Source: Trebonia sp963836195
GTDB lineage: Bacteria > Actinomycetota > Actinomycetes > Streptosporangiales > Streptosporangiaceae
DNA: 64,000 nt
Direction: 5' to 3'
Assembly (NCBI GenBank): GCA_963836195.1
Contig: CAWIIX010000015.1
Location: 186,001 to 250,000 of the forward strand
Shown: one piece after another, positions 43,549-51,648 of the stretch
Layout: each line of letters opens with the position of its first letter
Position numbering within the stretch: position 1 is the first letter of the stretch
The notes under the pieces: generated by a model
Told to the model about the DNA's origin: nothing
The model's input: the letters and a program-made list of their open reading frames with translations, nothing else
Databases searched by the model: none
Program-made: the position numbers and the translations under genes

Positions 43549-43785
43549 ACTTCCTCCGTCGGCAAGAACTCGATTTCCGCGTGACTAATTGTGTCCCCTC
43601 CGCGCCAATATTCAAAACGCCGGACGTCGGAAACTAGAATGCAATTGTCCCTCAGATTGCCGACGGCACCTAAAGAGCGCGGAAGGCACAGGGGAAACCC
43701 GACTTCAAAGCAGGCACTTCTGTTTGGGGTAATGCGTGGAATAACCGACCGGGGGCGTTAGTCGGAACCGCCGCGGGCGCGCCCT
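43549..43785. other. Promoter region of the carrier-protein operon
   Basis: An A/T-richer stretch (CCAATATTCAAAAC near 43601-43614 and AACTAGAATGCAATTG near 43632-43647) is the likely promoter for the minus-strand operon. No palindromic operator is apparent, and no gene is supported. Confidence 0.35.
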
Positions 43786-43924
43786 GATCGGCTCGCCCCA
43801 CCAGGCCCTCGCAGGCGCCGTCACCGGGCCGACGCTGCTGGTCGACGGCGGGCACGGCTTGGCCGAGAAGGATCTTGACGCGTATCGAGCGCGAGACTAC
43901 GCTCCTGCACGTATAAACAAATAG
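43786..43924 (+). pseudogene. C-terminal fragment of a short-chain dehydrogenase
   Basis: The frame GAVTGPTLLVDGGHGLAEKDLDAYRA resembles the extreme C-terminus of an SDR (VTGxTLLVDGGHGL). It ends in a TAA (ATAAACAAATAG region) just before the chitinase palindrome. Nothing upstream completes it, so it is a truncated relic. Confidence 0.45.
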
Positions 43925-43940
43925 GAAAGTTTCCTATTTG
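43918..43940. promoter_or_regulatory. Perfect palindrome upstream of chitinase
   Basis: CAAATAGGAAA and TTTCCTATTTG flank a central G: perfect 11-bp arms, 52 bp upstream of the chitinase start. The core TAGGAAAGTTTCCTA resembles operators I recall for ROK-family repressors of chitosan/chitin genes (CsnR type). Probable substrate-responsive repressor site. Confidence 0.65.
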
Positions 43941-43991
43941 ATCACTGTCCTCGCTCGTTCGTACGTCCCCGACTAGTGAAGGAATCTGCGC

Positions 43992-45065
43992 TTGAGACGA
44001 TTCATCCCCCTCGCGATGGCCGCGCTGGCCGCCGCGGGAATAACCACCGCCGCGGCGACGGCCTCCGCCAGCGCCGCCACCACGTCCCACGCCGCCGGCG
44101 TGTCCGACGTCATCCTTCCGCCGCATGTCTACGCGCCGTACTTCGAGGCCTACGACACCACCGACGGCGGGCTGGCCCAGCTGTCGGCCGAGTCGGGGGC
44201 GAAGTACGTGTCCCTCGCCTTCCTGCAGACCCCGACTGCGGGCTCGTGCACGGCCGACTGGAACGGCGACACGTCGACGCCGATCTCCGCGACCGTCGCG
44301 GGCAGCTTCGGCGCCGACATCGCGGCCATCCAGAGGCGGGGCGGGACCGTCATCCCGTCCTTCGGCGGGTACGGCGCGGACACCACCGGCACCGAGCTCG
44401 CGGACAGCTGCACCAGCGTCAGCGCGATCGCGGGCGTCTACGAGAGCCTCGTCACCACGTATCACGTCACCCGCATCGACCTCGACGTGGAGGCCGACTC
44501 GCTGACCAACACGGCCGGGATCGAACGGCGCAACGAGGCGGTCGCGCAGACCGAGGCGTGGGCCGCCGCGCACCACAAGGTCGTCCAGTTCGACTACACG
44601 ATCCCGGTCAACCCGACCGGGCTGACGGCGTCGGGCCTGGCGGTGCTGCAGAACGCGGCCGCCGAGGGCGCCAAGATCACCGAGGTCAACATCATGACCT
44701 TCGACTACTACATCGGCACGACCCAGGACATGCTGGCCGACTCGGAGAGCGCCGCGGCCGCGACGTACGGGCAGCTCCAGTCGATTTATCCGCAAGAGTC
44801 GCCGCTGGCGCTCTGGCACTCCATCGGCATCACCGAAATGCCCGGCATCGACGACTTCGGTGCGGCCGAGACCTTCACCACCGCCGACGCCCCCGCCCTG
44901 CTGGGCTGGGCGGCGACCCACAACCTGGGCCTCATCTCGATCTGGGCCCTGCAGCGTGACAACGGCGGCTGCCCCGGCACCAAGGGCGCCGGCAGCTGCT
45001 CCGGCGTCACCCAGCCGACCTGGTACTTCAGCCACGTGTTCGGCCTGTACAACTACCTGCCCTAG
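43992..45065 (+). CDS. Secreted GH18 chitinase
   Basis: A 357-residue enzyme hydrolysing beta-1,4-N-acetylglucosamine polymers. A signal peptide (RRFIPLAMAALAAAGITTAAATASA) leads a compact catalytic domain with SFGGYG and the GH18 DxDxE motif as RIDLDVEA (Asp163, Asp165, Glu167; Glu is the acid). VNIMTFDYYIG and LGLISIWALQRDN complete the barrel. It has no binding module. TTG 43992 is the start, with GAAGGA upstream. Transcription is probably controlled by the palindrome at 43918-43940, and a strong hairpin follows the stop. Confidence 0.9.
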   Translation: MRRFIPLAMAALAAAGITTAAATASASAATTSHAAGVSDVILPPHVYAPYFEAYDTTDGGLAQLSAESGAKYVSLAFLQTPTAGSCTADWNGDTSTPISATVAGSFGADIAAIQRRGGTVIPSFGGYGADTTGTELADSCTSVSAIAGVYESLVTTYHVTRIDLDVEADSLTNTAGIERRNEAVAQTEAWAAAHHKVVQFDYTIPVNPTGLTASGLAVLQNAAAEGAKITEVNIMTFDYYIGTTQDMLADSESAAAATYGQLQSIYPQESPLALWHSIGITEMPGIDDFGAAETFTTADAPALLGWAATHNLGLISIWALQRDNGGCPGTKGAGSCSGVTQPTWYFSHVFGLYNYLP

Positions 45066-45076
45066 CAAGGTTCGCC

Positions 45077-45120
45077 GCCCCGGGCAATGGTGCAACGGTC
45101 GTTGCACCCTTGCCCGGGGC
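45077..45120. terminator. Bidirectional terminator hairpin
   Basis: A 20-bp stem with one mismatch and a GGTC loop lies between the convergent chitinase and MFS genes. There is no U-tract, as usual in actinomycetes. Confidence 0.8.
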
Positions 45121-45129
45121 ACCCTTGTG

Positions 45130-46425
45130 TCAGGCGGCGGGCGCCCCGGCCGGGAGCCTGGCCCCGAGGGCGGAGCCCTCGAGCTCGATCGAGTCCGGCG
45201 GCCCCGTCCGGCGGTAGCGCCGGGTGAGGGCGACGCCGCCGATCGCCGCCGCGAAGCAGGACAGGCCGCCGACCGCCAGGCCGATCCGCGGGTCGGTCAG
45301 GGCGATGATCCAGCCGATCGCGGGGCCGCCCACCGGCGTCGTGCCCTGGAAGGCGACCTGCCACAGCGCGATCACCCGCCCGCGCATGCCCGGGTCGGCG
45401 TTGAGCTGGATCGTTGAGTTGCCGATGGCGATGAACGAAACGCTCGCCCACCCCACGAACAGCAGCGCGGCGTAGGCGAGCCCCAGGAACGGTGCCCACG
45501 CGCAGACCAGGATGGCCGCGCCGAAACCGGCCGAGGCGATGATCATCGGGCGCACCCCGGTCCGTCCCCGGGCGGCGGTGAACAGGCCGCCGATGACCGC
45601 GCCGATCCCCATCGCCGCGGTCATGAAGCCGTAGGCTTCCGCGCCGCCGTGGAACGACCGCTCGGCCAGCACCGGCAGCGAGACCGAGAACTCGTAGGCG
45701 AGCAGCCCGACCAGGCCCATCATCGCCAGCGGGATCGCGATGGACGCCGTCCTGGCCGCGTACCGCAGGCCCTCGCGCAGCTGTCCGGCCGCCCGCGCTA
45801 CCGGCGGGCTCGGCCGCAGCGCGGAGCGGTCCATCATCAGCAGCGAGGTGACGACGGCGGCGAAGCTGGCCGCGTTCAGCAGGAAGCAGACCCCGATGCC
45901 GGCCGTCGCGATGAGGATCCCGCCGATGGCGGGGCCGACGGCGCGGGCGGCGTTCGCCGTCACCGAGTTCAGCGTGATGGCGTTCCGCAGCTCGTCCTTG
46001 CCGACCATCTCCCGGACGAACGACTGCCGGGCGGAGTTCTCGAAGGCGTTGTTCAGCCCGAGGATGACCGCGAGCACGCAGATCTCCCAGAACCGGGGGG
46101 AGCCGAACACGACCAGCAGCCCGAGCGCCAGGGCCTGGAACCCCATGGCGATCTGCAGCGCGATCATCAGCCGTCGCTTGTCCACCCGGTCGGCGATCAC
46201 GCCGCCGTAAGGACCGAGGAACAGCACCGGCAGCGCCTGCAGCGCCACCGCCAGCCCGAGGTCGGTGCTTGAGTGGGTCAGGGTCAGCACCAGCCAGGAC
46301 TGCGCCGTCATCTGCATCCACGTGCCGGCCAGCGATATTGACTGGCCCGTAAAGTAGAGGCGGTAGTTCGGGACCTTCAGCGACGAGAAGGTCGTCCCCA
46401 AGAACGCTCCTGGCGTGATCTTCAC
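45130..46425 (-). CDS. MFS transporter (Enterobactin-exporter/MFS_3-like)
   Basis: A 431-residue major facilitator with about 12 membrane segments. Recognisable are YRLYFTGQSISLAGTWMQMTAQSWLVL, GPYGGVIADRVDKRRLMIALQ (the loop 2-3 motif), NSARQSFVREMVGKDELRNAITLNS and SFIAIGNSTIQLNADPGMRGRVIAL. Such proteins export drugs, siderophores or small metabolites; the substrate is unknown. GTG 46425 is used. A MarR-type palindrome lies in its promoter. Confidence 0.85.
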   Translation of the reverse strand: MKITPGAFLGTTFSSLKVPNYRLYFTGQSISLAGTWMQMTAQSWLVLTLTHSSTDLGLAVALQALPVLFLGPYGGVIADRVDKRRLMIALQIAMGFQALALGLLVVFGSPRFWEICVLAVILGLNNAFENSARQSFVREMVGKDELRNAITLNSVTANAARAVGPAIGGILIATAGIGVCFLLNAASFAAVVTSLLMMDRSALRPSPPVARAAGQLREGLRYAARTASIAIPLAMMGLVGLLAYEFSVSLPVLAERSFHGGAEAYGFMTAAMGIGAVIGGLFTAARGRTGVRPMIIASAGFGAAILVCAWAPFLGLAYAALLFVGWASVSFIAIGNSTIQLNADPGMRGRVIALWQVAFQGTTPVGGPAIGWIIALTDPRIGLAVGGLSCFAAAIGGVALTRRYRRTGPPDSIELEGSALGARLPAGAPAA

Positions 46426-46453
46426 CCATCATCCCCACGGTCGCCGAAACCAC

Positions 46454-46472
46454 TAGTTGCTTAGCACAACTA
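46454..46472. promoter_or_regulatory. MarR-type palindrome upstream of MFS gene
   Basis: TAGTTG and CAACTA flank CTTAGCA. This matches the general form of MarR-family operators. It lies 29 bp upstream of the MFS start; no marR gene is adjacent. Confidence 0.45.
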
Positions 46473-46533
46473 ACTATAAGGCACGGTTGTTCCCCGGCTC
46501 AGCCCTCGCGTGCACATCGGAGGTATCGGCCCG

Positions 46534-46571
46534 GTGAGGGACGCGTTTCGCGGCTGTAACGCTCCCGAACG
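46534..46571 (+). promoter_or_regulatory. Possible GlnR box upstream of nirB
   Basis: GTAAC-N6-GAACG (46556-46571) matches one gTnAc-n6-GaAAc pair. A weaker GTGAG-N6-GTTTC pair lies exactly 22 bp upstream, giving the 11-bp periodicity of GlnR sites. nirB is a known GlnR target in streptomycetes. Confidence 0.4.
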
Positions 46572-46604
46572 CTGCGGATAACGAGGGCGGTGCAGGCTGG
46601 GGGA

Positions 46605-49139
46605 ATGTCTGCGCACCTTGTTGTGGCCGGGAACGGGATGGTAGGGCAGCGCCTGGTGGAGGCGCTGCAGGACCGGGACGCCCGGCGCCGCTGGCGGGTC
46701 ACGGTCTTGTCGGAGGAACCGCGGCGGGCCTACGACCGGGTGAACCTATCGTCCTACCTCGACGGCGCCACCGCCGAGGATCTGGACCTGGTCCCGGCCG
46801 GCTGCTACGACGCCGACGGGTACGAGCTGCACCTGCGCGAGGCGGTCACGGCCATCGACCGCGCGGCCCGCACCGTCGCCACCAGCCGCGGACGGACCAT
46901 CGGCTACGACGCCCTGGTGCTGGCCACCGGCTCTTCCCCGTTCGTGCCGGCGGTTCCGGGGGCCGGCCTGCCGGGCTGCTTCACCTACCGGACGCTCGAT
47001 GACCTCGACGCGATCCAGATCGCCGCGCGGCGGGCGGCCGCGACCACTGAGGGCAGGCGGACCGGGCTGGTGGTCGGCGGCGGGCTTCTCGGCCTTGAGG
47101 CGGCGCGCGCGCTGCGGCTGCTCGGCCTGTCTCCGCACGTGGTGGAGCTGGCCCCGCGCCTGATGCCGCTGCAGGTCGACGAGGGCGGCGGGGCGCTGCT
47201 GCGGGAGATGATCGAGGAGCTGAACGTCGCCGTCCGGCTGGGCACCTCGGTCGCCGTGATCGAGCCGGACGGCAGCCGCTTGCTGGCCACCCTGGCCGAC
47301 GGCACCGAGCTCGACCTGGACGTCGTCGTGTTCGCGGCCGGCGTGCGCCCGCGCGACCAGCTCGCCCGCGACGCGGGGCTCGCCGTCGGCCAGCGCGGCG
47401 GGATCGTCGTGGACGACGGCTGCCGCGCCAGCGACCGGGACATCTACGCGGTCGGCGAGTGCGCCCGCATCGGCGGCCAGGTGCACGGGCTCGTGGCCCC
47501 CGGCTACGCGATGGCCGAGGTGCTGGCCGACCGCCTCACCGGCGGGACCGCCAGTTACGCCGCCACCGACACCTCCACCAAGCTCAAACTGCTTGGCGTC
47601 GACGTCGCCTCGTTCGGCGACGCGCTTGCATCGGCCGACGGCGCGCTCGAGGTCACGGTCAACGACCCGGTCACCCGGAGCTATTCCAAGCTCGTCATCT
47701 CCGGTGACGCCAAGACCCTGCTCGGCGGCGTGCTTGTCGGCGACGCCTCGAAATACGCCATGCTCCGCCCGCTCGTGGGGCGACCGTTGCCCGGCGACCC
47801 GGTGACGATGGTCGCCCCGGCTGGGAGCGACCCGGCCTCCGGCCCGGGTACAGGCGCGCTGCCCGGTGACGCCCAGATCTGCTCCTGCTACGGCGTCTCC
47901 AAGGACGCGATCTGCGGCGTCATCACCAGGCAGTCGCTCACCGATGTGGCCGCAGTCATGAGCCGCACCAGGGCCGGGACCGGCTGCGGCTCCTGCCGGC
48001 CGACGCTGAAGACGCTGCTCAAGGAGAGCGGCGTCGCGGTCAGCGCGGCGCTATGCGAGCACTTCCGGCAGACCCGGGCCGAGCTTTTCGAACTCGCGCG
48101 GGCGGGCGGCCTCACCAGCTTCACCGAGCTGATCCACCGGCACGGCTCCGGCGGGCGCGGTTGCGACATCTGCAAGCCGGTGGTGGCCTCGATCCTGGCC
48201 AGCCTCGGCCACGGGCACGTCCTCGACGGCGAGCAGGCCGCCCTGCAGGACACCAACGACCATTTCCTGGCCAACATTCAGCGCAACGGCAGCTACTCCG
48301 TCGTGCCGCGGATCCCCGGCGGCGAGGTCACCCCGGAGAAGCTGATCGTGCTGGGAGAGGTGGCCCGCGACTTCGGTCTGTCCACCAAGATCACCGGCGG
48401 GCAGCGGATCGACCTGCTGGGCGCCCGGGTCGAGCAGCTGCCGGCGATCTGGCGACGGCTGGTCGACGCCGGCTTCGAGTCCGGGCACGCCTACGGCAAG
48501 GCCGTCCGGACGGTGAAATCCTGCGTCGGCTCCGCCTGGTGCCGCTACGGGGTGCAGGACTCCGCGTCGTTGGCGGTGGAACTGGAGCTGCGCTACCGGG
48601 GCATCCGATCGCCGCACAAGATCAAGGCGGGGGTGTCCGGCTGCGCCCGCGAGTGCGCAGAGGCGCAGAGCAAGGACATCGGCGTGATCGCGGCCGACAA
48701 CGGGTGGAACCTATACGTCGGCGGCAACGGCGGGTTCCGGCCCAGACACGCGGACCTGCTGCTGTCCGGGGTCGATCGACCGGCGCTGATCCGCGCCATC
48801 GACCGGTTCATCATGTTCTACATCCGCACCGCGGACCGGCTGCAGCGGACCGCGGCCTGGCTGGAGACGCTGGACGGAGGACTCGACTACCTGCGCTCTG
48901 TCATCGTCGACGACAGCCTAGGCATCGGCGCCGAGCTCGACGCCGCGATGCAGCGGCATGTCACGGCCTACCAGGACGAGTGGGCGGCGGTGCTGGCCGA
49001 CCCGGTCAAGCTGCGCCGGTTCGTGTCGTTCGTCAACGCGCCCGCTATCCCGGATCCTAGCATCGCGTTCACCGCCCAACGCGGTCAGCCGCGTCCGGCC
49101 GACCTGCCCATGCCGCGGCCGCTTGAGGTGACCTGGTGA
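46605..49139 (+). CDS. nirB: Assimilatory nitrite reductase large subunit NirB
   Basis: An 844-residue enzyme reducing nitrite to ammonia with NAD(P)H. Domains in order: an FAD/NAD(P) module (HLVVAGNGMVGQRLVEAL, TGLVVGGGLLGLEAARAL, IYAVGECARI), a BFD-like [2Fe-2S] domain (ICSCYGVSKDAI, GTGCGSCRPTLK), and a sirohaem/[4Fe-4S] domain. The last carries the cysteines SCVGSAWCRYG and GVSGCARECAEAQSKD. ATG 46605 follows GCTGGGGGA. It heads the nirB-nirD-hemD-like operon, with overlapping stop/start codons. Confidence 0.95.
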   Translation: MSAHLVVAGNGMVGQRLVEALQDRDARRRWRVTVLSEEPRRAYDRVNLSSYLDGATAEDLDLVPAGCYDADGYELHLREAVTAIDRAARTVATSRGRTIGYDALVLATGSSPFVPAVPGAGLPGCFTYRTLDDLDAIQIAARRAAATTEGRRTGLVVGGGLLGLEAARALRLLGLSPHVVELAPRLMPLQVDEGGGALLREMIEELNVAVRLGTSVAVIEPDGSRLLATLADGTELDLDVVVFAAGVRPRDQLARDAGLAVGQRGGIVVDDGCRASDRDIYAVGECARIGGQVHGLVAPGYAMAEVLADRLTGGTASYAATDTSTKLKLLGVDVASFGDALASADGALEVTVNDPVTRSYSKLVISGDAKTLLGGVLVGDASKYAMLRPLVGRPLPGDPVTMVAPAGSDPASGPGTGALPGDAQICSCYGVSKDAICGVITRQSLTDVAAVMSRTRAGTGCGSCRPTLKTLLKESGVAVSAALCEHFRQTRAELFELARAGGLTSFTELIHRHGSGGRGCDICKPVVASILASLGHGHVLDGEQAALQDTNDHFLANIQRNGSYSVVPRIPGGEVTPEKLIVLGEVARDFGLSTKITGGQRIDLLGARVEQLPAIWRRLVDAGFESGHAYGKAVRTVKSCVGSAWCRYGVQDSASLAVELELRYRGIRSPHKIKAGVSGCARECAEAQSKDIGVIAADNGWNLYVGGNGGFRPRHADLLLSGVDRPALIRAIDRFIMFYIRTADRLQRTAAWLETLDGGLDYLRSVIVDDSLGIGAELDAAMQRHVTAYQDEWAAVLADPVKLRRFVSFVNAPAIPDPSIAFTAQRGQPRPADLPMPRPLEVTW

Positions 49140-49459
49140 CCTGGACGGCGGTCTGCCGGTACGACGAGCTGCTGCCCGAGCGCGGTGTCGCCGCCCTGAT
49201 CGGCACCGGGCAGGTCGCGCTGTTCCGCACGTTCGACGGATCGCTGTACGCGATCGGCAACCAGGACCCGTTCACCGGGGCGTGCGTTCTGTCGCGGGGA
49301 ATCGTCGGCACCAGAGGCGACATCCCCACCGTCGCGTCCCCGCTGCAGAAACAGGTCTTCGACCTGCGCACCGGAGCGTGCCTCGATGACCAGACCGCCT
49401 CCGTCCCCGTCTTCGCCGTCCGGGAACGCGACGGTCAGGTCGAGGTGGGCACCGGATGA
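49136..49459 (+). CDS. nirD: Nitrite reductase small subunit NirD
   Basis: A 107-residue Rieske-like subunit partner of NirB. It shows the family pattern: VALFRTFDGSLYAIGNQDPF, VLSRGIVGTRGDIPTVASPL, QVFDLRTGACLDD and VPVFAVRERDGQVEV. The cysteines and histidines of true Rieske clusters are absent, as is usual for NirD. GTG 49136 overlaps the nirB stop (GTGA), and its own stop overlaps the next ATG (ATGA). Confidence 0.95.
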   Translation: MTWTAVCRYDELLPERGVAALIGTGQVALFRTFDGSLYAIGNQDPFTGACVLSRGIVGTRGDIPTVASPLQKQVFDLRTGACLDDQTASVPVFAVRERDGQVEVGTG

Positions 49460-50670
49460 TCATCGAGCCGCTGGCCGGGTACACGGTCGCCATCACCGCC
49501 GCCCGCCGCCGGGAAGAGTTCGCCGCCGCGCTCGAGCGCCGCGGCGCGAAGGTCATCTCCGCGCCCGCGATCAGGATCGTGCCGCTGGCCGACGACAGCG
49601 AGCTGCGCGCCTCGACCCGGCGCTGCCTGGACGCCCCGCTCGACATCGTCATCGCCACCACCGGCATCGGGTTTCGCGGCTGGATCGAGGCCGCCGACAC
49701 CTGGGGGCTGGCCGACGAGCTGGCCAAGGTCATCAGTGAGGCCACCGTGCTCGCCCGTGGGCCGAAGGCGCGGGGCGCCATCCGGGCGGCCGGCCTGCGC
49801 GAGGCGTGGTCGCCCGACTCGGAGTCGTCCAGCGAGGTCCTTGAGCACCTGATCGCCGGCCGCGACCTCGACGGCAAGCGCATCGCGGTCCAGTTGCACG
49901 GGGAGCCGCTGCCGGACGTGGTGCAGACGCTGCGGCTAGCCGGCGCCGAGGTGATCGAGGTGCCCGTCTACCGCTGGGTGCGGCCGGAGGACACCGCGCC
50001 GCTGCACCGGCTGATCGAGGCCGTCTGCGCTGGCGCGCTCGACTCGGTCGCGTTCACCAGCGCGCCCGCGTCCGCGAGCTTCCTCCAGGCGGCCCGCGAA
50101 CTGGGCCGCGGCGGCGCGGTGGGCGCCGCGCTGCGCGGGCCGGTCGTGCCCGCCTGCGTGGGGCCCGTCACCGCCGGCCCGTTCCAGGCCGAGGGCATCC
50201 CGGTGATCCAGCCCGGGCGGGCCCGGCTGGGCGCGCTGGTCCGGGAGATCGTCGAGCAGGTCCCGCTCCGCCGCGGGCTCCAGCTGCCCGTGGCAGGCCA
50301 CCTGATGGACGTGCGCGGCCACGCGGTCGTGGTGGACGGCCGGCTGATGCCGCTCACCAGCGCCAGCATGGCCCTGCTGCGGGAACTGGCCGCCCGGCCC
50401 GGCCACGTCGTCTCCCGCTCCGGCCTGCTGAAGAACACGCCCGGCGACGGCGGCGACGAGCACGCGGTCGAGGTCGCCGTCGGCCGGCTCCGCACCGCGC
50501 TTGGCGACCCGCGCATTATCCAGACAGTGGTCAAGCGCGGCTACCGGCTTGCCTACGAGCCGGAGCGAGCCGGCCACCAGGACGGAGCCGGCGGTACTAG
50601 CCCGGCTCGACCAGCCTGTTCGCTGGCTACGGGGTGCGGGGCGATTCGGCGAAGGCCCAGTGTTCGATGA
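49456..50670 (+). CDS. Uroporphyrinogen-III synthase-like protein fused to a winged-helix regulator domain
   Basis: A 404-residue actinobacterial protein. Residues 1-260 are a HemD fold (YTVAITAARRREEFAAALERRG, VIATTGIGFRGWIEAADTWG, GKRIAVQLHGEPLPDVV, DSVAFTSAPASASFLQAA). Residues 280-370 form an OmpR-type DNA-binding domain (HAVVVDGRLMPLTSASMALLREL, VSRSGLLKNTPGDGGDEHAVEVAVGRLRTALGD, QTVVKRGYRL). It may supply sirohaem for NirB or regulate nitrogen genes, as proposed for homologues (GlnR-dependent NnaR type). ATG overlaps the nirD stop. The 3' end overlaps the convergent SnoaL-like gene by 44 bp. Confidence 0.85.
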   Translation: MIIEPLAGYTVAITAARRREEFAAALERRGAKVISAPAIRIVPLADDSELRASTRRCLDAPLDIVIATTGIGFRGWIEAADTWGLADELAKVISEATVLARGPKARGAIRAAGLREAWSPDSESSSEVLEHLIAGRDLDGKRIAVQLHGEPLPDVVQTLRLAGAEVIEVPVYRWVRPEDTAPLHRLIEAVCAGALDSVAFTSAPASASFLQAARELGRGGAVGAALRGPVVPACVGPVTAGPFQAEGIPVIQPGRARLGALVREIVEQVPLRRGLQLPVAGHLMDVRGHAVVVDGRLMPLTSASMALLRELAARPGHVVSRSGLLKNTPGDGGDEHAVEVAVGRLRTALGDPRIIQTVVKRGYRLAYEPERAGHQDGAGGTSPARPACSLATGCGAIRRRPSVR

Positions 50671-51007
50671 GCTGGCCGTCCTGTACACGGACCATGTCCA
50701 TGCCCCTGATCTCGAAGCGCTGGCCGGTGGGCGGCTGGCCGAAGAAGTCGCCGGTATGCGTGCCGCGGATCGTGAAGCGGCGGGCGACCCAATCGCCGTC
50801 TTCCACCCGCTGCTCGGTGGTCACCTCCATGTCGGGGCAGCCGGCCCGCATCGCCTCCCACTTGCGCCGCCAGTCCTCCCGGGTAGCCGATTTTCCCTGG
50901 TCGAGGGAGTCCGCGGCGATCAGGGCGAGGCCTGCCTCGAGATCGTTTCCCTGCAGGGCGGCGTTCATCGCCCGCAGCAGCGCTGCCGGGCCTTGAGCAT
51001 CAGTCAT
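50627..51007 (-). CDS. SnoaL/NTF2-like domain protein
   Basis: A 126-residue cone-shaped alpha+beta protein with the SnoaL ester-cyclase-like pattern: WRRKWEAMRAGCPDMEVTTEQRVEDGDWVARRFTI, GDFFGQPPTGQRFEIRGMDMVRVQDGQLIEHWAF. Homologues are polyketide cyclases or stress-related proteins of unknown activity. GCGGAGGAAGCGAG precedes the start. It is divergent from a TetR gene across a GC palindrome, so it is the likely target of that repressor. Confidence 0.8.
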   Translation of the reverse strand: MTDAQGPAALLRAMNAALQGNDLEAGLALIAADSLDQGKSATREDWRRKWEAMRAGCPDMEVTTEQRVEDGDWVARRFTIRGTHTGDFFGQPPTGQRFEIRGMDMVRVQDGQLIEHWAFAESPRTP

Positions 51008-51025
51008 CTCGCTTCCTCCGCAGAT

Positions 51026-51047
51026 AAGCGGGGACTAATCCCCGTTT
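51026..51047. promoter_or_regulatory. Palindromic operator between SnoaL-like and tetR genes
   Basis: CGGGGA and TCCCCG flank CTAA (51029-51044) with further outer A/T pairing. Its location between divergent genes suggests TetR binding. Confidence 0.55.
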
Positions 51048-51065
51048 GCAACTAGAATCTGCGCC

Positions 51066-51640
51066 ATGACGCCCCCGGAGCCGCGGCGAGCCGACGCGCA
51101 GCGCAACCGCAGCCGCCTGCTGACCGCCGCCGAGGCCGCGCTGAACGCGCACGGCGCGAGCGCGTCACTCGACGACATCGCCCGGGCGGCCGGGGTCGGG
51201 AACGCCACCCTCTACCGGCACTTCCCGACCAGGGCTGACCTGATCGAGGCGGTCTACGACCAGCGCATTCGCCAGCTATGCGCCGCAGCCGGGGAGCTGG
51301 CAGAAGGACGGAGCCGGCCGGGGCGCTCAGCGAATGGCTTCGAGCGCTCGTCGCCCACATCACCGACAGCCGCGTGCTCGCGGACGCATTCGCGGCCGCC
51401 TCCGAAGGCCACGCCGACACCGAGCCACCGCAGGTCGCGGCCTGGCACAGCGCGATATTCGACGCTGCGCGGCCGCTGCTGACGGCAGCGCAGGGCGCCG
51501 GCGCCATCCGCCCCGATCTCAGCCTCATGGAGCTGATGGCGCTCACCGCCGCCGTGGCCCGCGCCGGAGACCCCGCGCACGCAGAACGCTTCCTCGACGT
51601 CCTGCTTGAGGGCATCATTCCGCGCCCTGCCGCCTCGTAG
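51066..51640 (+). CDS. TetR-family repressor, apparent frameshift
   Basis: The N-terminal helix-turn-helix is intact: NRSRLLTAAEAALNAHGASASLDDIARAAGVGNATLYRHFPTRADLIEAVY. After ELAEGRS near 51316 the frame shifts to PAGALSEWLRALVAHITDSRVLADAF and continues to the stop at 51640. One missing C in AGCC-CGG would restore a 192-residue protein. ATG 51066 lies after the palindrome at 51026-51047. It probably represses itself and the SnoaL-like gene. Confidence 0.75.
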
Positions 51641-51648
51641 CGCTGCCG

